A stretch of DNA of 55,505 nt, taken from positions 1 through 55,505 of the forward strand of contig NZ_JAUHLI010000019.1 of assembly GCF_036325985.1 (NCBI RefSeq). Direction: 5' to 3'. Shown in pieces: positions 7,884 through 17,540 of the stretch (its first letter is position 1; each line of letters begins with the position of its first letter). The DNA comes from Alkalimonas cellulosilytica. GTDB taxonomy: Bacteria; Pseudomonadota; Gammaproteobacteria; Enterobacterales; Alteromonadaceae. The notes under the pieces were generated by a model. It saw only the letters and a program-made list of their open reading frames with translations. It was not told where the DNA came from and made no database searches. The position numbers and the translations under genes are program-made.

Positions 7884-10164
7884 TGTTTTTTCCTTTGTTG
7901 TCAAAACGCAGCAACAGCGACGGTAACACCAGCAAATCAATAATCAGCGCCAGCAAAATAATCAGGCCGGTTAACAAACCCATATCCGAGTTCAGCCGGA
8001 AACCAGACATCGCCAATACCGTAAAACCCGCCACCAACACCACAGTGGTCACAAAGAGCGCCCGGCCAACGCTATGAAAAGCATAGCGCACCGCGCCTTC
8101 GGTATCCTGCCCCTCACGCAAACCACGCTGGTATTTGCTAAGAAAATGCACCGTATCATCCACGATGATCCCAAGGCTGATGCTGGCCACTACTGACAAG
8201 CCCAGATTGATCTCACCTGAATACAGTGCCCAGATACCAAAGCCAACCAAAGCCGGCATAATATTCGGCAACAAGCTAAAGATGCCAAGCCGCCAGGAGC
8301 GCAGGCTGATCACCAGCAAAGCTGAAATCAATACCAGTGCAAAAGGTAAAGTTTTGAGCATCGACGCCATGTTTCGTTCCCCAATATGGGCAAACATCAA
8401 CGCCGTACTGGCAGCCGAGCTCTGGTAATCCGGCATTTCAGTAGCCAGCCAGTCCAGAGCGCGCTGCTCAAAACCAGTCAACTCTTTACTCCCCAGGTTT
8501 TGCAAAGTTGCCGTTACCCGGGTGGCGCTTTTGTCCAGATTCAGCTGATTGTTCAGATCGAGCCCAAAGGGCAAAGACATCTCATACATCAATAAATACT
8601 GAGCAGCCAAATCCTGCTGCTCAGGCAAGCGGTAATAGGCCGGATCATCACCATGCATATTTTTATTCAGTCGTTTAAAAACATGGGTAATACTGGCGAC
8701 ATGAGTGACTTCAGGCTGTTGATCGAGCCAGTCGGCAAAGCGAGCCACTCTGGCCAAGAACACCGGATCATTCACCCCACTTGTTTGCCCGCTTTCTATG
8801 GCAAAATCCAGATTCGCAGTGCCGGTCAGATTCTCTTCAATAAAATCCAGCGACTGACGAAACTCAGTGCGTTTATCAAAGTACTTCACTGCCACATCAT
8901 TAACCTGATTGGTGGCTGCAAAGGCGGCTAGTCCCAGCATCAGAATGATGCCTACCGGCAAAATCTTCCGATGCTGTAGCACCACAAAGTTCGCCAGTTT
9001 CTCAATGCCGTTCGCAGTATGACTGACCGGCACCACTTTAGCAGGCAACAAACGCAGCAACGCCGGCAGCAATGTCACGCTAAAGAAGCAGGCCAACATG
9101 ACACCAACCGCGGTCATATTGCCAAGGTCACGCAGAATCGGTACTTCTGAAAAGTTTAAGGTTAAAAAGCCAATCGAGGTGGTAATGCTGGTGATAAAAA
9201 TCGGCACCAGATTGCGCGTCATGCTGTAATGGATAGCTTCATCTTTACTCTTACCCTGACGCAGCGCATATTGCATGGAGGCAATCACATGCACACAATC
9301 CGCCACTGCCAGTGTCATCACAATGGTCGGCACATTGACGGTCGCAGTGCTTAAAAAAATGCCCAGCCAGCCGGCAATCCCAAGCGTACTAAAAATAGTT
9401 ACCAGAATAATAATGACCGTCGCCATGGCAGCAGAAAAAGAACGCAGCAGCAACAACAGCATCAGCACGATCACCAGAAACATCAAAGGAACCAGGGTAC
9501 TGGCATCCTTCTCTGCTTCACTGGCAAAGGCATAATTCAGCGCCAGAATACCAGCATGGTAAAAGTCTACTCCGGGATATTCGGCAGCAAATTGTTCGCT
9601 AAGCGCCAGCACATACTCGTATGCATCCACCACCTCCTGGTTCTGGTCGATTTCAGGCAGCTGCACGATCACATTAATAGCAGCAACCTTGCCATCCTTC
9701 GATACCAGGCTGCGATAAAGCGCCGGCTCGCTCATCGCTATCCGGCGAATGGCGGCAAGCTTGTCGTCATCCAGCATGGCTGGCTGCAACAGCAGGTCTT
9801 CGACCAACAAATCGTCATCAATCGCTTCGGTATGCTGAAAATTGGTGATGGAGTCTACCCGACTGGAGTATGGCGTTTGCCAGGCAGCATCGGTATAACG
9901 CCAGATGAGCTCCAACACCTCCTCGGTAAAAACATCACCTTGCCTGGGTGCAATCGCGATCAGAATGTTATCACTCTTGTTGAACTCGTCTTGCATTTGC
10001 TCAAACGCCAGCATTTGCGGATTATCCGGTGAGAAAAAGATCCGGTAATCCCCCCGAAAATACAACTGACTCATGCCAGCGGACATCACCAAAATAGCCA
10101 GTAAAGCCCAGCAGATAGTCAGCCAGGGATGTCGCAGCGCACTGTTCAGCCAGAATTGCTGCAT
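7852..10164 (-). CDS. MMPL/RND-superfamily exporter
   Basis: This 770-residue inner-membrane transporter has the duplicated RND plan: one N-terminal helix (about 12-30), a large periplasmic loop, five helices, then a repeat of the same. Each half has the conserved Asp-containing helix motif, VADCVHVIASM in the first and GIIVDDTVHFLSKY in the second. The acidic residues relay protons in this superfamily. The length and the absence of a membrane-fusion protein gene point to the MMPL/'predicted exporter' group, which handles lipids and other hydrophobic molecules, rather than tripartite drug efflux. The ATG at 10164 is fixed by a perfect GGAGG four bases upstream; upstream in-frame codons have no such site. 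It is first gene of the operon with the LolA-like and LysM-barrel genes. Confidence 0.9.
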   Translation of the reverse strand: MQQFWLNSALRHPWLTICWALLAILVMSAGMSQLYFRGDYRIFFSPDNPQMLAFEQMQDEFNKSDNILIAIAPRQGDVFTEEVLELIWRYTDAAWQTPYSSRVDSITNFQHTEAIDDDLLVEDLLLQPAMLDDDKLAAIRRIAMSEPALYRSLVSKDGKVAAINVIVQLPEIDQNQEVVDAYEYVLALSEQFAAEYPGVDFYHAGILALNYAFASEAEKDASTLVPLMFLVIVLMLLLLLRSFSAAMATVIIILVTIFSTLGIAGWLGIFLSTATVNVPTIVMTLAVADCVHVIASMQYALRQGKSKDEAIHYSMTRNLVPIFITSITTSIGFLTLNFSEVPILRDLGNMTAVGVMLACFFSVTLLPALLRLLPAKVVPVSHTANGIEKLANFVVLQHRKILPVGIILMLGLAAFAATNQVNDVAVKYFDKRTEFRQSLDFIEENLTGTANLDFAIESGQTSGVNDPVFLARVARFADWLDQQPEVTHVASITHVFKRLNKNMHGDDPAYYRLPEQQDLAAQYLLMYEMSLPFGLDLNNQLNLDKSATRVTATLQNLGSKELTGFEQRALDWLATEMPDYQSSAASTALMFAHIGERNMASMLKTLPFALVLISALLVISLRSWRLGIFSLLPNIMPALVGFGIWALYSGEINLGLSVVASISLGIIVDDTVHFLSKYQRGLREGQDTEGAVRYAFHSVGRALFVTTVVLVAGFTVLAMSGFRLNSDMGLLTGLIILLALIIDLLVLPSLLLRFDNKGKNNETFSAKTSA

Positions 10165-10356
10165 GCAGCCTCCGTAAATACATGATTCAAAACGAGCAGG
10201 GACTAAGTGTAGCGTATTCGTTATCGGAATGCCTGCGTGATTCATGAGCATTCGCACAGAAAAATCAAATTATAATCATTTAATTTGCAATTTATAAACT
10301 TTATGATCAATACTAATCAGGATGTGATTTCATTCGTCGGTAATTGTGGAGACAGG

Positions 10357-11862
10357 ATGTCATTAGCCATTGTTTTTAGCAGGGCGCGCCATGGATTGGC
10401 CGCCCCTCTTGTTACCGTTGAAGTTCATATTGCCAATGGTCTGCCCGCTTTTCACCTGGTTGGTTTGCCGGAGGCTTCTGTGAAAGAGTCCAGAGACCGG
10501 GTGCGCAGTGCACTGGTTAACAGCGGCTTTGCCTTCCCGGATCGAAAAATCACCGTCAACCTGGCACCTGCTGACTTACCAAAAGAAGGTGGCCGTTTCG
10601 ACCTGCCGATTGCCCTTGGTATTATCGTCGCCAGTGGCCAACTGGCCGAGAAAAGCATTGAAGGCTACGAATTTGTTGGTGAGCTGGCTTTATCCGGTGA
10701 AATCCGGGCCATTGTTGGTGAAATACCGGTCGCTATGGCCTGCCGGGATGCTGGCCGGGCCACCCTAATGCCCATGATCAACGCCGAGCAAGCCCAGCAA
10801 GTGCCCAAAGCCCGTATCTATGGTGCTACCCACTTGCTGCAGATCCATAGTTTTTTGCAATCCGGACAAGCGCTGCCAGCAATCCCTGCGTTACAGACTG
10901 AGCCCCGCAAGCAGTGGCCCGATTTGGCCGATGTCAAAGGTCAGACCGCCGCCAAGCGGGCACTGGAAATCGCCGCTGCCGGCGAGCACAATCTGCTGAT
11001 GCTGGGGCCCGCCGGCACCGGGAAATCCATGCTGGCTCAGCGGCTACCGGCTATTTTGCCTGAGCTGACGGAAGAAGAAGCCCTGCAAACGGCGGCACTC
11101 TATTCCATAGCCGGGATGCCACGCTCCATGAACGACTGGCAGCAACGGCCTTTTCGCCAACCACACCACACCAGCTCAGCCGTGGCATTGGTCGGTGGCG
11201 GCCCGGTACCTAAGCCTGGTGAAATCTCGCTGGCCCATCATGGAGTGCTGTTTTTGGACGAGCTGCCCGAGTTTCCGAGGAAAGTATTGGATGTGCTGAG
11301 AGAACCGCTGGAAACAGGCTGGATCCATATTTCCCGCGCCGCCCGCCAGGCCGAGTTCCCGGCACAATTCCAACTGATTGCAGCACTCAACCCAAGCCCA
11401 ACCGGGCACCACGACGATGGCCGCGCCAGCCCGGAGCAGGTGATGCGTTATTTAAACCGCATTTCCGGGCCTTTTCTCGATCGTATCGAACTGCAAATCG
11501 ATGTACCTTTACTGCCAAAAGGTTTGCTCAGCCAACAAGGTGTCGTAGCAGAAAGTAGCGCTCAGGTACGCCAACGGGTACTGGCAGCACGGGCTACCCA
11601 GCTGGCGCGCCAGGGCAAAGCTAATGCCCGTTTATCAGCCGCCGAAATCAACCAGCATTGCCCTTTGAGCACTCAGGATGCCGCTTTTCTGGAAGATACC
11701 ATTCACCATTTGAAGCTGTCGGCACGCAGTTATCATAAGTTGATCAAGGTCGCTCGTACCATTGCTGACTTGCAGGAACTACCGCATATTCGCAAAGAAC
11801 ATTTAATGGAAGCACTGAGCTACCGCGCGCTGGAACGGTTGCTCAGCTATCTGAAAGGGTAA
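10357..11862 (+). CDS. comM: ComM/YifB family AAA+ ATPase
   Basis: ComM is a ring-forming helicase that promotes branch migration of incoming single-stranded DNA during natural transformation; YifB is the same protein in non-competent species. The 501 residues agree with the family (506 in E. coli). The N-terminal Lon-like ChlI domain covers about 1-170 (AIVFSRARHGLAAPLVTVEVH). The AAA+ Mg-chelatase domain has Walker A GPAGTGKS near 217-224 and Walker B VLFLDELPEF. The C-terminal Mg-chelatase domain follows (SARSYHKLIKVARTIADL). The ATG at 10357, with GGAGA upstream, gives the conserved N-terminus; an in-frame TTG at 10285 would add 24 unconserved residues. The gene is monocistronic and divergent from the RND operon. 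Confidence 0.95.
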   Translation: MSLAIVFSRARHGLAAPLVTVEVHIANGLPAFHLVGLPEASVKESRDRVRSALVNSGFAFPDRKITVNLAPADLPKEGGRFDLPIALGIIVASGQLAEKSIEGYEFVGELALSGEIRAIVGEIPVAMACRDAGRATLMPMINAEQAQQVPKARIYGATHLLQIHSFLQSGQALPAIPALQTEPRKQWPDLADVKGQTAAKRALEIAAAGEHNLLMLGPAGTGKSMLAQRLPAILPELTEEEALQTAALYSIAGMPRSMNDWQQRPFRQPHHTSSAVALVGGGPVPKPGEISLAHHGVLFLDELPEFPRKVLDVLREPLETGWIHISRAARQAEFPAQFQLIAALNPSPTGHHDDGRASPEQVMRYLNRISGPFLDRIELQIDVPLLPKGLLSQQGVVAESSAQVRQRVLAARATQLARQGKANARLSAAEINQHCPLSTQDAAFLEDTIHHLKLSARSYHKLIKVARTIADLQELPHIRKEHLMEALSYRALERLLSYLKG

Positions 11863-11873
11863 AGAAACTTCAA

Positions 11874-12905
11874 CTACAGTTGTTTCCACTTCAGCGGCTG
11901 GCCAGCATGAAACGGCACTATGGTGTCGCCATTTGTGAGCGCCAGCTCTTCCGGCACCAGCCAATCCTGGCGTTGCAACACGATGCTACCAGTATTGCGC
12001 GGCAAGCCATAAAAGTCCGGGCCATAGTGACTGGCAAACCCCTCCAGCTTATCCAGGCAACCTAAGTCATCAAATACTTCGGCATAGAGCTCAATGGCAC
12101 AAGGTGCACTGTAACAGCCAGCGCAGCCGCAACTGGACTCTTTACGGTGTTTGACATGAGGTGCGGAGTCAGTCCCCAGGAAAAACTTAGACGAACCTGA
12201 CGCAACCGCAGCGCGAAGCGCCTGCTGATGCGTACTGCGCTTTAACACCGGCAAGCAGTAATTGTGAGGCCGAATACCGCCAACCAGCAAATCATTGCGG
12301 TTGAGCATCAGGTGCTGCGGGGTAATGGTGGCTGCCACATTGGCCGGAGCTTCCTGCACAAACTGGGCGGCGTCGGCGGTGGTAATGTGCTCAAACACCA
12401 CTTTGAGTTCTGGCAAGCGGGCTACTATGTGCTGCAGATAACGGTCGATAAAGACTTTTTCCCGGTCAAAAATATCAATATCGGCGTTGGTCACTTCGCC
12501 GTGCACCAACAACAGCATACCTTCTTTCGCCATGGCCTCGAACACCGGGTACAGGCTATCGAGCGCACTGACCGCATCGTTGGAGTTGGTTGTCGCTCCT
12601 GCCGGATACAGCTTGGCGGCGATGACACCAGCAGCTTTAGCAGCCGCAATGTCTTGTGCCGAGGTTTTATCGGTCAGAAATAACGTCATCAGCGGCTCAA
12701 AATGACTGCCCTCTGGTCGTGCTGCCAGGATACGCTCACGATAAGCCACCGCCAATGCTGCGGTGGTCACCGGAGGAACCAGATTCGGCATCACAATCGC
12801 ACGGTGAAAGCTGCGGGCCGTCGCCGGAACCGTATCCTTTAACAGATCGCCATCGCGAAAATGCAGATGCCAGTCGTCCGGGGTTTGCAAAGTGAGTTGA
12901 TGCAT
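11874..12905 (-). CDS. pyrC: Dihydroorotase
   Basis: PyrC catalyses the reversible cyclisation of N-carbamoyl-aspartate to dihydroorotate in pyrimidine synthesis. The 343-residue protein is of the short class-II type (E. coli PyrC is 348). Zinc ligands His13 and His15 sit in the opening WHLHFRDG motif. The carbamylated lysine is in VIAAKLYPAGATTNS, further histidines occur in LLLVHGE and VFEHITT, and the catalytic Asp is in FLGTDSAPH. It is transcribed alone, convergent with comM (11 bases between stop codons) and divergent from the SLC13-type carrier. Confidence 0.97.
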   Translation of the reverse strand: MHQLTLQTPDDWHLHFRDGDLLKDTVPATARSFHRAIVMPNLVPPVTTAALAVAYRERILAARPEGSHFEPLMTLFLTDKTSAQDIAAAKAAGVIAAKLYPAGATTNSNDAVSALDSLYPVFEAMAKEGMLLLVHGEVTNADIDIFDREKVFIDRYLQHIVARLPELKVVFEHITTADAAQFVQEAPANVAATITPQHLMLNRNDLLVGGIRPHNYCLPVLKRSTHQQALRAAVASGSSKFFLGTDSAPHVKHRKESSCGCAGCYSAPCAIELYAEVFDDLGCLDKLEGFASHYGPDFYGLPRNTGSIVLQRQDWLVPEELALTNGDTIVPFHAGQPLKWKQL

Positions 12906-13051
12906 AAGAACAGTCCAGTAACCAGAAGCAGCTAATCATAGCAAGATTGTACCAAAGCAATGATTGACTGTCCTTAGCTTGCGAAAAATTCCATCCTGTC
13001 GGATAGTGAATGCAGTAACTCTCACGTCACGTCAATCACTAAGGCCTGGAA

Positions 13052-14878
13052 GTGGAACTAGCACAACTCTTAATTTTTGCCGTTTTGGCCATTACCGTGG
13101 CGTTGTTTTTATCCGGTCGTTGGCGGCATGACATGATTGCCCTTGCCAGTTTGCTGGCTTGCGTATTGCTTGGCCTGGTACCAACCGATGAAGCCTTCAA
13201 TGGCTTTGGCCATCCGGCAGTGATTACCGTGGCCTGTGTGCTGGTGCTGAGCCAGGCTTTGCAAGCCACTGGGGCTGTCGATGTGCTGGCAATGAAAGTA
13301 CTACCGAAGCAGGCTGGCCCCACCCTCACTATCACTGCACTCACTGCTTTAGCAGCCATTTTATCCGCTTTCATGAACAATGTCGGAGCGCTGGCGTTGT
13401 TAATGCCCATAGCCATTCAGGTGGCATCCCGCATCCAGGTGGCGCCTGGTCAGATCCTGATGCCGGTGGCATTTGGCTCCATTTTGGGCGGCATGACAAC
13501 ACTGATTGGCACCCCACCGAATCTGATTGTCTCCGGTTTTCGTGCCGAAACCGCAGAGCGTGGCTTTGCCATGTTCGATTACAGCCCAGTTGGCGTGCTG
13601 GTTGCGCTGGTAGGAGTGCTGTTTGTCGCCCTGATTGGTTGGCGGCTGGTGCCGGTGCGCAACAGGGCGGACGCCAGCAGCTTTGAAACCGGCAAATACC
13701 TGACTGAGATTCGCATCACCAAAGAAAGCAAGCTGGTTGATATTCCGCTGCGCGAGCTGGAAAAAAAGCTGGAAGAGCTCGATGCCCAGGTGGTTGGCAT
13801 TGTGCGAAACAATTACCGGGCACCATCACCACCCGGTTATTACCGTTTGGTGGATCAGGATGTACTGATCATCGAGGCTGAGCCTGAAAGCCTTGGTTCT
13901 CTGCTATCCAACCTCGGGTTATCGCTAGAAGAAAGCCCTGCAAATCAAAAAGGAGATGAAAACGAACAAGAGGTTGAGGCTCAGGACTCCCGCAAAGAAA
14001 AAAACAAGCAAGAGGATAATGGTGAGCTGCACTTGCTCGAACTGGCCGTTCTGCCTAACTCCGATCTGATTGGCCGCACCGCTGCCACCCTGAACTTGCG
14101 GCGTCGCTTCAATATTCACTTACTGGCATTATCCCGCCAGGGACAGCGTTCCTACAAACGCGTGCGCAGAACCACCTTGCAGGCGGGGGATGTGCTGTTA
14201 CTGCAAGGGCAGGAGGAAGCCCTGGCCGTGTTCTCAGCAGATTTTGGCTGTGTACCTTTGGCGGAGCGCCAGATCCGGGTTCCGGAAAAGCGCAATACTC
14301 TGTTTGCCAGCATAATTATGCTGGGGGCTATATGTGGCGCCGCCTTCGGCTTGCTGCCGGCAGCTATTTCTTTTGCTGCAGGCATGCTGGCTATTATGGC
14401 ATTAAAAGTAATGCCGCTGCGGAAAGTCTACACGGCCATCGACTGGCCGGTGATTGTACTGCTAGCCTGCCTGATCCCGGTTGCCGGCGCAATGGCCACC
14501 ACAGGAGCTGCAGATATGCTGGCGCAGAATATGTTGTACTACCTGGCAGGCGAGAATGCGATTTTGGCACTGGCATTGATTCTGGTACTGACCATGACGC
14601 TGTCGGATTTTATGAACAATGCCGCCACAGCAGCGATGATGTGTCCTATTGCTATCAGTGTTGCCAATCAACTGAACGTCCAATCGGATCCCTTTCTGAT
14701 GGCGGTTGCAATCGGTGCTTCCTGTGCTTTTTTAACGCCCATTGGCCATCAGAACAATACCCTGATTTTAGGCCCAGGCGGCTTCCGGTTTGGCGATTAC
14801 TGGCGGCTTGGTTTACCGATGGAGCTGGTGGTCATTGCCGTAGCGATCCCGGCATTGCTGCTGTTTTGGCCGCTATAA
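13052..14878 (+). CDS. SLC13/DASS-type anion carrier with two TrkA-C (RCK_C) domains
   Basis: This 608-residue inner-membrane carrier has two blocks of membrane helices (about 5-195 and 415-608), each with a conserved SNT-like re-entrant motif: AFMNNVGALALLMPIA and GTPPNLIVSGF in the first, DFMNNAATAAMMCPIA and TPIGHQNNTLI in the second. Between them are two cytosolic RCK_C/TrkA-C modules, about 215-290 and 325-400, separated by a very charged linker (Gln/Glu/Lys/Asp-rich, about 293-325). Proteins with this plan are annotated as sodium/sulfate or dicarboxylate symporters; the true anion is unknown. The start is a GTG at 13052, just where the first helix begins. The gene stands alone, divergent from pyrC. 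Confidence 0.9.
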   Translation: MELAQLLIFAVLAITVALFLSGRWRHDMIALASLLACVLLGLVPTDEAFNGFGHPAVITVACVLVLSQALQATGAVDVLAMKVLPKQAGPTLTITALTALAAILSAFMNNVGALALLMPIAIQVASRIQVAPGQILMPVAFGSILGGMTTLIGTPPNLIVSGFRAETAERGFAMFDYSPVGVLVALVGVLFVALIGWRLVPVRNRADASSFETGKYLTEIRITKESKLVDIPLRELEKKLEELDAQVVGIVRNNYRAPSPPGYYRLVDQDVLIIEAEPESLGSLLSNLGLSLEESPANQKGDENEQEVEAQDSRKEKNKQEDNGELHLLELAVLPNSDLIGRTAATLNLRRRFNIHLLALSRQGQRSYKRVRRTTLQAGDVLLLQGQEEALAVFSADFGCVPLAERQIRVPEKRNTLFASIIMLGAICGAAFGLLPAAISFAAGMLAIMALKVMPLRKVYTAIDWPVIVLLACLIPVAGAMATTGAADMLAQNMLYYLAGENAILALALILVLTMTLSDFMNNAATAAMMCPIAISVANQLNVQSDPFLMAVAIGASCAFLTPIGHQNNTLILGPGGFRFGDYWRLGLPMELVVIAVAIPALLLFWPL

Positions 14879-14964
14879 GGGGACATCTTCATCATGTGCT
14901 AGGCGCAGCAGGTCGTTTCGGCATATACTGAAACCATACCATCAGAGCAGTCACAGGGCCTTTC

Positions 14965-15639
14965 ATGAAAAAAAGTAAAATCGTAGCCACCGAAGATATT
15001 TTGCTGACCTTGTGTCAATCGGTGACTGAAGTGCTGGCTGCAGCCGGCAACCGTGAGGTCAATTACTCACCCATGGTGCAGAAAATTCAGAAAACCTGCC
15101 TGCGGCCAGATCTGGGCTGTTTTGTGTTATTTGATGGCGGCTTTTCTGGTTTGGTGGTCATTAACTTTACCTCTCAGGCCGCCATGGAAATTTACCGCAA
15201 GTACATGATGAGTATGGGCATGCCTGAATCTGAGCTGGCGCAATTCCATACCTCGGATGAAGTGGGTAACGTGATGGGCGAGCTGATGAACCAGATCGTC
15301 GGTGATTTTACCAATAAAGTACGGCTTGATTTGCAGACCTCGATCAACCAGAGCCAGCCGAAAATGATGGCCATCAACAAGCAAGTGCAAATCTTGATCA
15401 ATACCCAACTGGATCAACCTCAGGCCAGGCGGGTTACCTTTAATACTCCCGAGCACAATATTTTTTATCTTGAGCTGGCGATGGATAAAACCGAGTTCAT
15501 CCAGTTGCATGAGTTTGAAAGAGCCGTGCAGGAAAACCCGGACGACATTCTGGAAAATGCCAAGCAAGGCAACTATGCCGTTGCCGATCAGGTAAGCCCT
15601 GACGTGGATGACGATTTTTTGCGCGATTTAGGCCTTTAG
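14965..15639 (+). CDS. DUF3334 family protein (CheX-like fold suspected)
   Basis: The 224-residue soluble protein matches the DUF3334 pattern I recall from Shewanella and Vibrio: DILLTLCQSVTEVL, then NYSPMVQKI, then GCFVLFDGGFSGLVVINF and SDEVGNVMGELMNQIVGDF. The motif E-x-x-N-x-x-x-G-E-L-x-N resembles the active-site helix (ExxN) of CheX/CheC chemotaxis phosphatases, so a role in dephosphorylating a response regulator or in flagellar control is possible. That is inference and no chemotaxis genes lie nearby. The start ATG follows CAGGGCC. It is convergent with, and overlaps by 12 bases, the end of the histidine kinase gene. Confidence 0.8.
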   Translation: MKKSKIVATEDILLTLCQSVTEVLAAAGNREVNYSPMVQKIQKTCLRPDLGCFVLFDGGFSGLVVINFTSQAAMEIYRKYMMSMGMPESELAQFHTSDEVGNVMGELMNQIVGDFTNKVRLDLQTSINQSQPKMMAINKQVQILINTQLDQPQARRVTFNTPEHNIFYLELAMDKTEFIQLHEFERAVQENPDDILENAKQGNYAVADQVSPDVDDDFLRDLGL

Positions 15640-16845
15640 TACCAAGCTGAAACGAGCTCCACCCAGTGGGCTCTGGCCAACCGCCAGTCGCCCCTGGTGC
15701 CACTCCATAATACGACTAACAATGGCTAAGCCCAGTCCAAAGCCACCGGTACCCGCTCTTCTGGGCTGGTCCAGCCGCTGAAAGGGTTTGGTGATTTCCT
15801 GCTGCATCGCATCCGGTATCCCTGGGCCATCATCATCGACATGCAGCCACAGTTGACCATTTTTTTGCTCAACAGAAACCAGGATGCGGCTACGGGCAAA
15901 GCCTTTAGCATTTTGCAGTAAATTAACCAAAGCCCGCTCCAGATAATGCCCATCTGCCCGGCAGCAACAAGGCTGTGGCAAGTTCAATTCAATAACAGGC
16001 CCAGGCAGCAGTGCCAGTTGCTCTTGTAAGCTCTGCAACAGCTCAGTGAGATCGACGGGTACGGGCCTTAGTTGTGGCATTGCTACTTCCAGCCGGGCAT
16101 AATCCAGCATTTCATCCACCAGCCGCTGCAATACCAGTACATCCTGTTGCATCAGTTGGCGCTCACGTTCGCTGAGCTGACTGGCCATTTCCAGTGCAAA
16201 GCTTAAACGGGCTAAAGGGGTGCGAAGCTCATGCGACACTGCATGGGTCATTTCCTTTTGCAATGACAGTAAGCGCTGAATTTGTGCCTGCATTTGCTGC
16301 ACACTATCAGCGATGGGCGCCAGCATCGAGTAACCGGGCAAGCTAACCGGAGATGGCTTACCCCGACCCACAACACTCAAATCACGCTGTAACTGGCGGA
16401 TATCACGCGCTAAAGGCCACAGCCACAAAGCAACCGCAACCCCCAGCAACACAAAGAATAACAACGTCAACCACAACCGCAACTGTGAAGGACTCTCTAG
16501 CTGCACTGGACCAAATTGCCAGAGTTGGTCCTGTTGCCGGGCAAACAAGTACAACTCATTCTGATGGCCAAACATGGGGATCACCGCCCCCTGATTCAAT
16601 GCCTGCATTTCTGCCTGCGGGAATGGCACGCCATCAAGCGGTAGCGCCTGAGCCGGTAGAGCTAATTGCGAGGGTAGTTGGGATACCGGTTGTTGCATGA
16701 CCAATTCAATTTGTCGTTGCCACAGAGCGACAGAAGGAGGCAGCTCCTCTTTCGACCACAGTTGCCACAATTGCTCAATACTCCAGCCCAGCGCAATCAG
16801 CAGCACCAACAGGAACAAATAAAACTGCAGGAACAGGCGCTGCAT
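15628..16845 (-). CDS. Sensor histidine kinase (RstB-like)
   Basis: This 405-residue membrane kinase has transmembrane helices at about 5-25 and 130-150 around a ~100-residue periplasmic sensor region. A HAMP-like linker, the phosphoacceptor motif THAVSHELRTPLARL (His near 210) and a HATPase domain with DDGPGIPD and FGLGLAIVSRI follow. It would phosphorylate the OmpR-type regulator encoded just upstream. Its ATG overlaps the regulator's TGA by one base (TGATG). The order MipA - DUF3019 - regulator - kinase indicates an envelope-sensing system whose targets are encoded in the same operon. RstB of E. coli is the nearest named protein I recognise in general plan; the signal is unknown. Confidence 0.88.
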   Translation of the reverse strand: MQRLFLQFYLFLLVLLIALGWSIEQLWQLWSKEELPPSVALWQRQIELVMQQPVSQLPSQLALPAQALPLDGVPFPQAEMQALNQGAVIPMFGHQNELYLFARQQDQLWQFGPVQLESPSQLRLWLTLLFFVLLGVAVALWLWPLARDIRQLQRDLSVVGRGKPSPVSLPGYSMLAPIADSVQQMQAQIQRLLSLQKEMTHAVSHELRTPLARLSFALEMASQLSERERQLMQQDVLVLQRLVDEMLDYARLEVAMPQLRPVPVDLTELLQSLQEQLALLPGPVIELNLPQPCCCRADGHYLERALVNLLQNAKGFARSRILVSVEQKNGQLWLHVDDDGPGIPDAMQQEITKPFQRLDQPRRAGTGGFGLGLAIVSRIMEWHQGRLAVGQSPLGGARFSLVLKA

Positions 16846-17540
16846 CAGACCGACCAGGCATCCGCAACGAATAAGTAGCCTTTACCCCAGACGGTTTTGA
16901 TCCGAAAGGGTGTTTCGGTATTGTCATTGAGTTTTTTGCGTAGATGCGATACCCGTACATCGACGGTGCGATCCAGGCCATCATAGGGCCGGCCAATCAC
17001 TTGCTGATGAATTTCCTCCCGCCGAACCGTCTGACCCGCATGCGCTGCCAACATCCAGAGCAAATCAAATTCATAGCTGGTTAAATCAACCCGCTCCCCC
17101 GCTAAAAAAGCCTCTCTGGCCCGACGCTTTAATTGCAGTTGACCGAAGCTCAGTTCATGCGTTTGGCCTGGCTCAGCCGCTTGGCGCCGCCTTAGCAAGG
17201 CGTGGATCCGGGCGAGCAACACCCGGGGCTCCACCGGTTTTATCACGTAGTCATCGGCTCCCAGCTCCAAACCAAGCACCTGATCGATATCACTTTGCCT
17301 TGCAGTCAACATTAAGATAGGGCCAGCGAAACCAGGCCGGATCTGTCGGCAGACACCAAAGCCGTCCAGGCCAGGTAGCATCAGATCAAGAATGATTAAA
17401 TCGGGACGGAAGCGCTGGCAATGCGCTGCCACCTCATTGCCATTGCCTTGCACCTCGACGACAAAACCATGCTGAATTAGATAGCCTTGTACCAGCTCTG
17501 CCAACCGCACATCATCTTCCACCAACAATACTTTACTCAT
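16845..17540 (-). CDS. OmpR/PhoB-family response regulator (RstA-like)
   Basis: The 231-residue regulator has a receiver domain (acidic pair in LLVEDDVRLAELV, phosphoacceptor Asp in LIILDLMLPGLDGFG, Lys in DYVIKPVEPRVLLAR) and a C-terminal winged helix (about 135-228, with DLTSYEFDLLWMLA and VRVSHLRKKL). It should bind tandem direct repeats upstream of target promoters. I place the start at 17540 (MSKVLLVEDD), whose ATG overlaps the TGA of the DUF3019 gene by one base. The in-frame codon five residues earlier lies inside that gene and is less likely. Partner of the kinase immediately downstream. Confidence 0.93.
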   Translation of the reverse strand: MSKVLLVEDDVRLAELVQGYLIQHGFVVEVQGNGNEVAAHCQRFRPDLIILDLMLPGLDGFGVCRQIRPGFAGPILMLTARQSDIDQVLGLELGADDYVIKPVEPRVLLARIHALLRRRQAAEPGQTHELSFGQLQLKRRAREAFLAGERVDLTSYEFDLLWMLAAHAGQTVRREEIHQQVIGRPYDGLDRTVDVRVSHLRKKLNDNTETPFRIKTVWGKGYLFVADAWSV

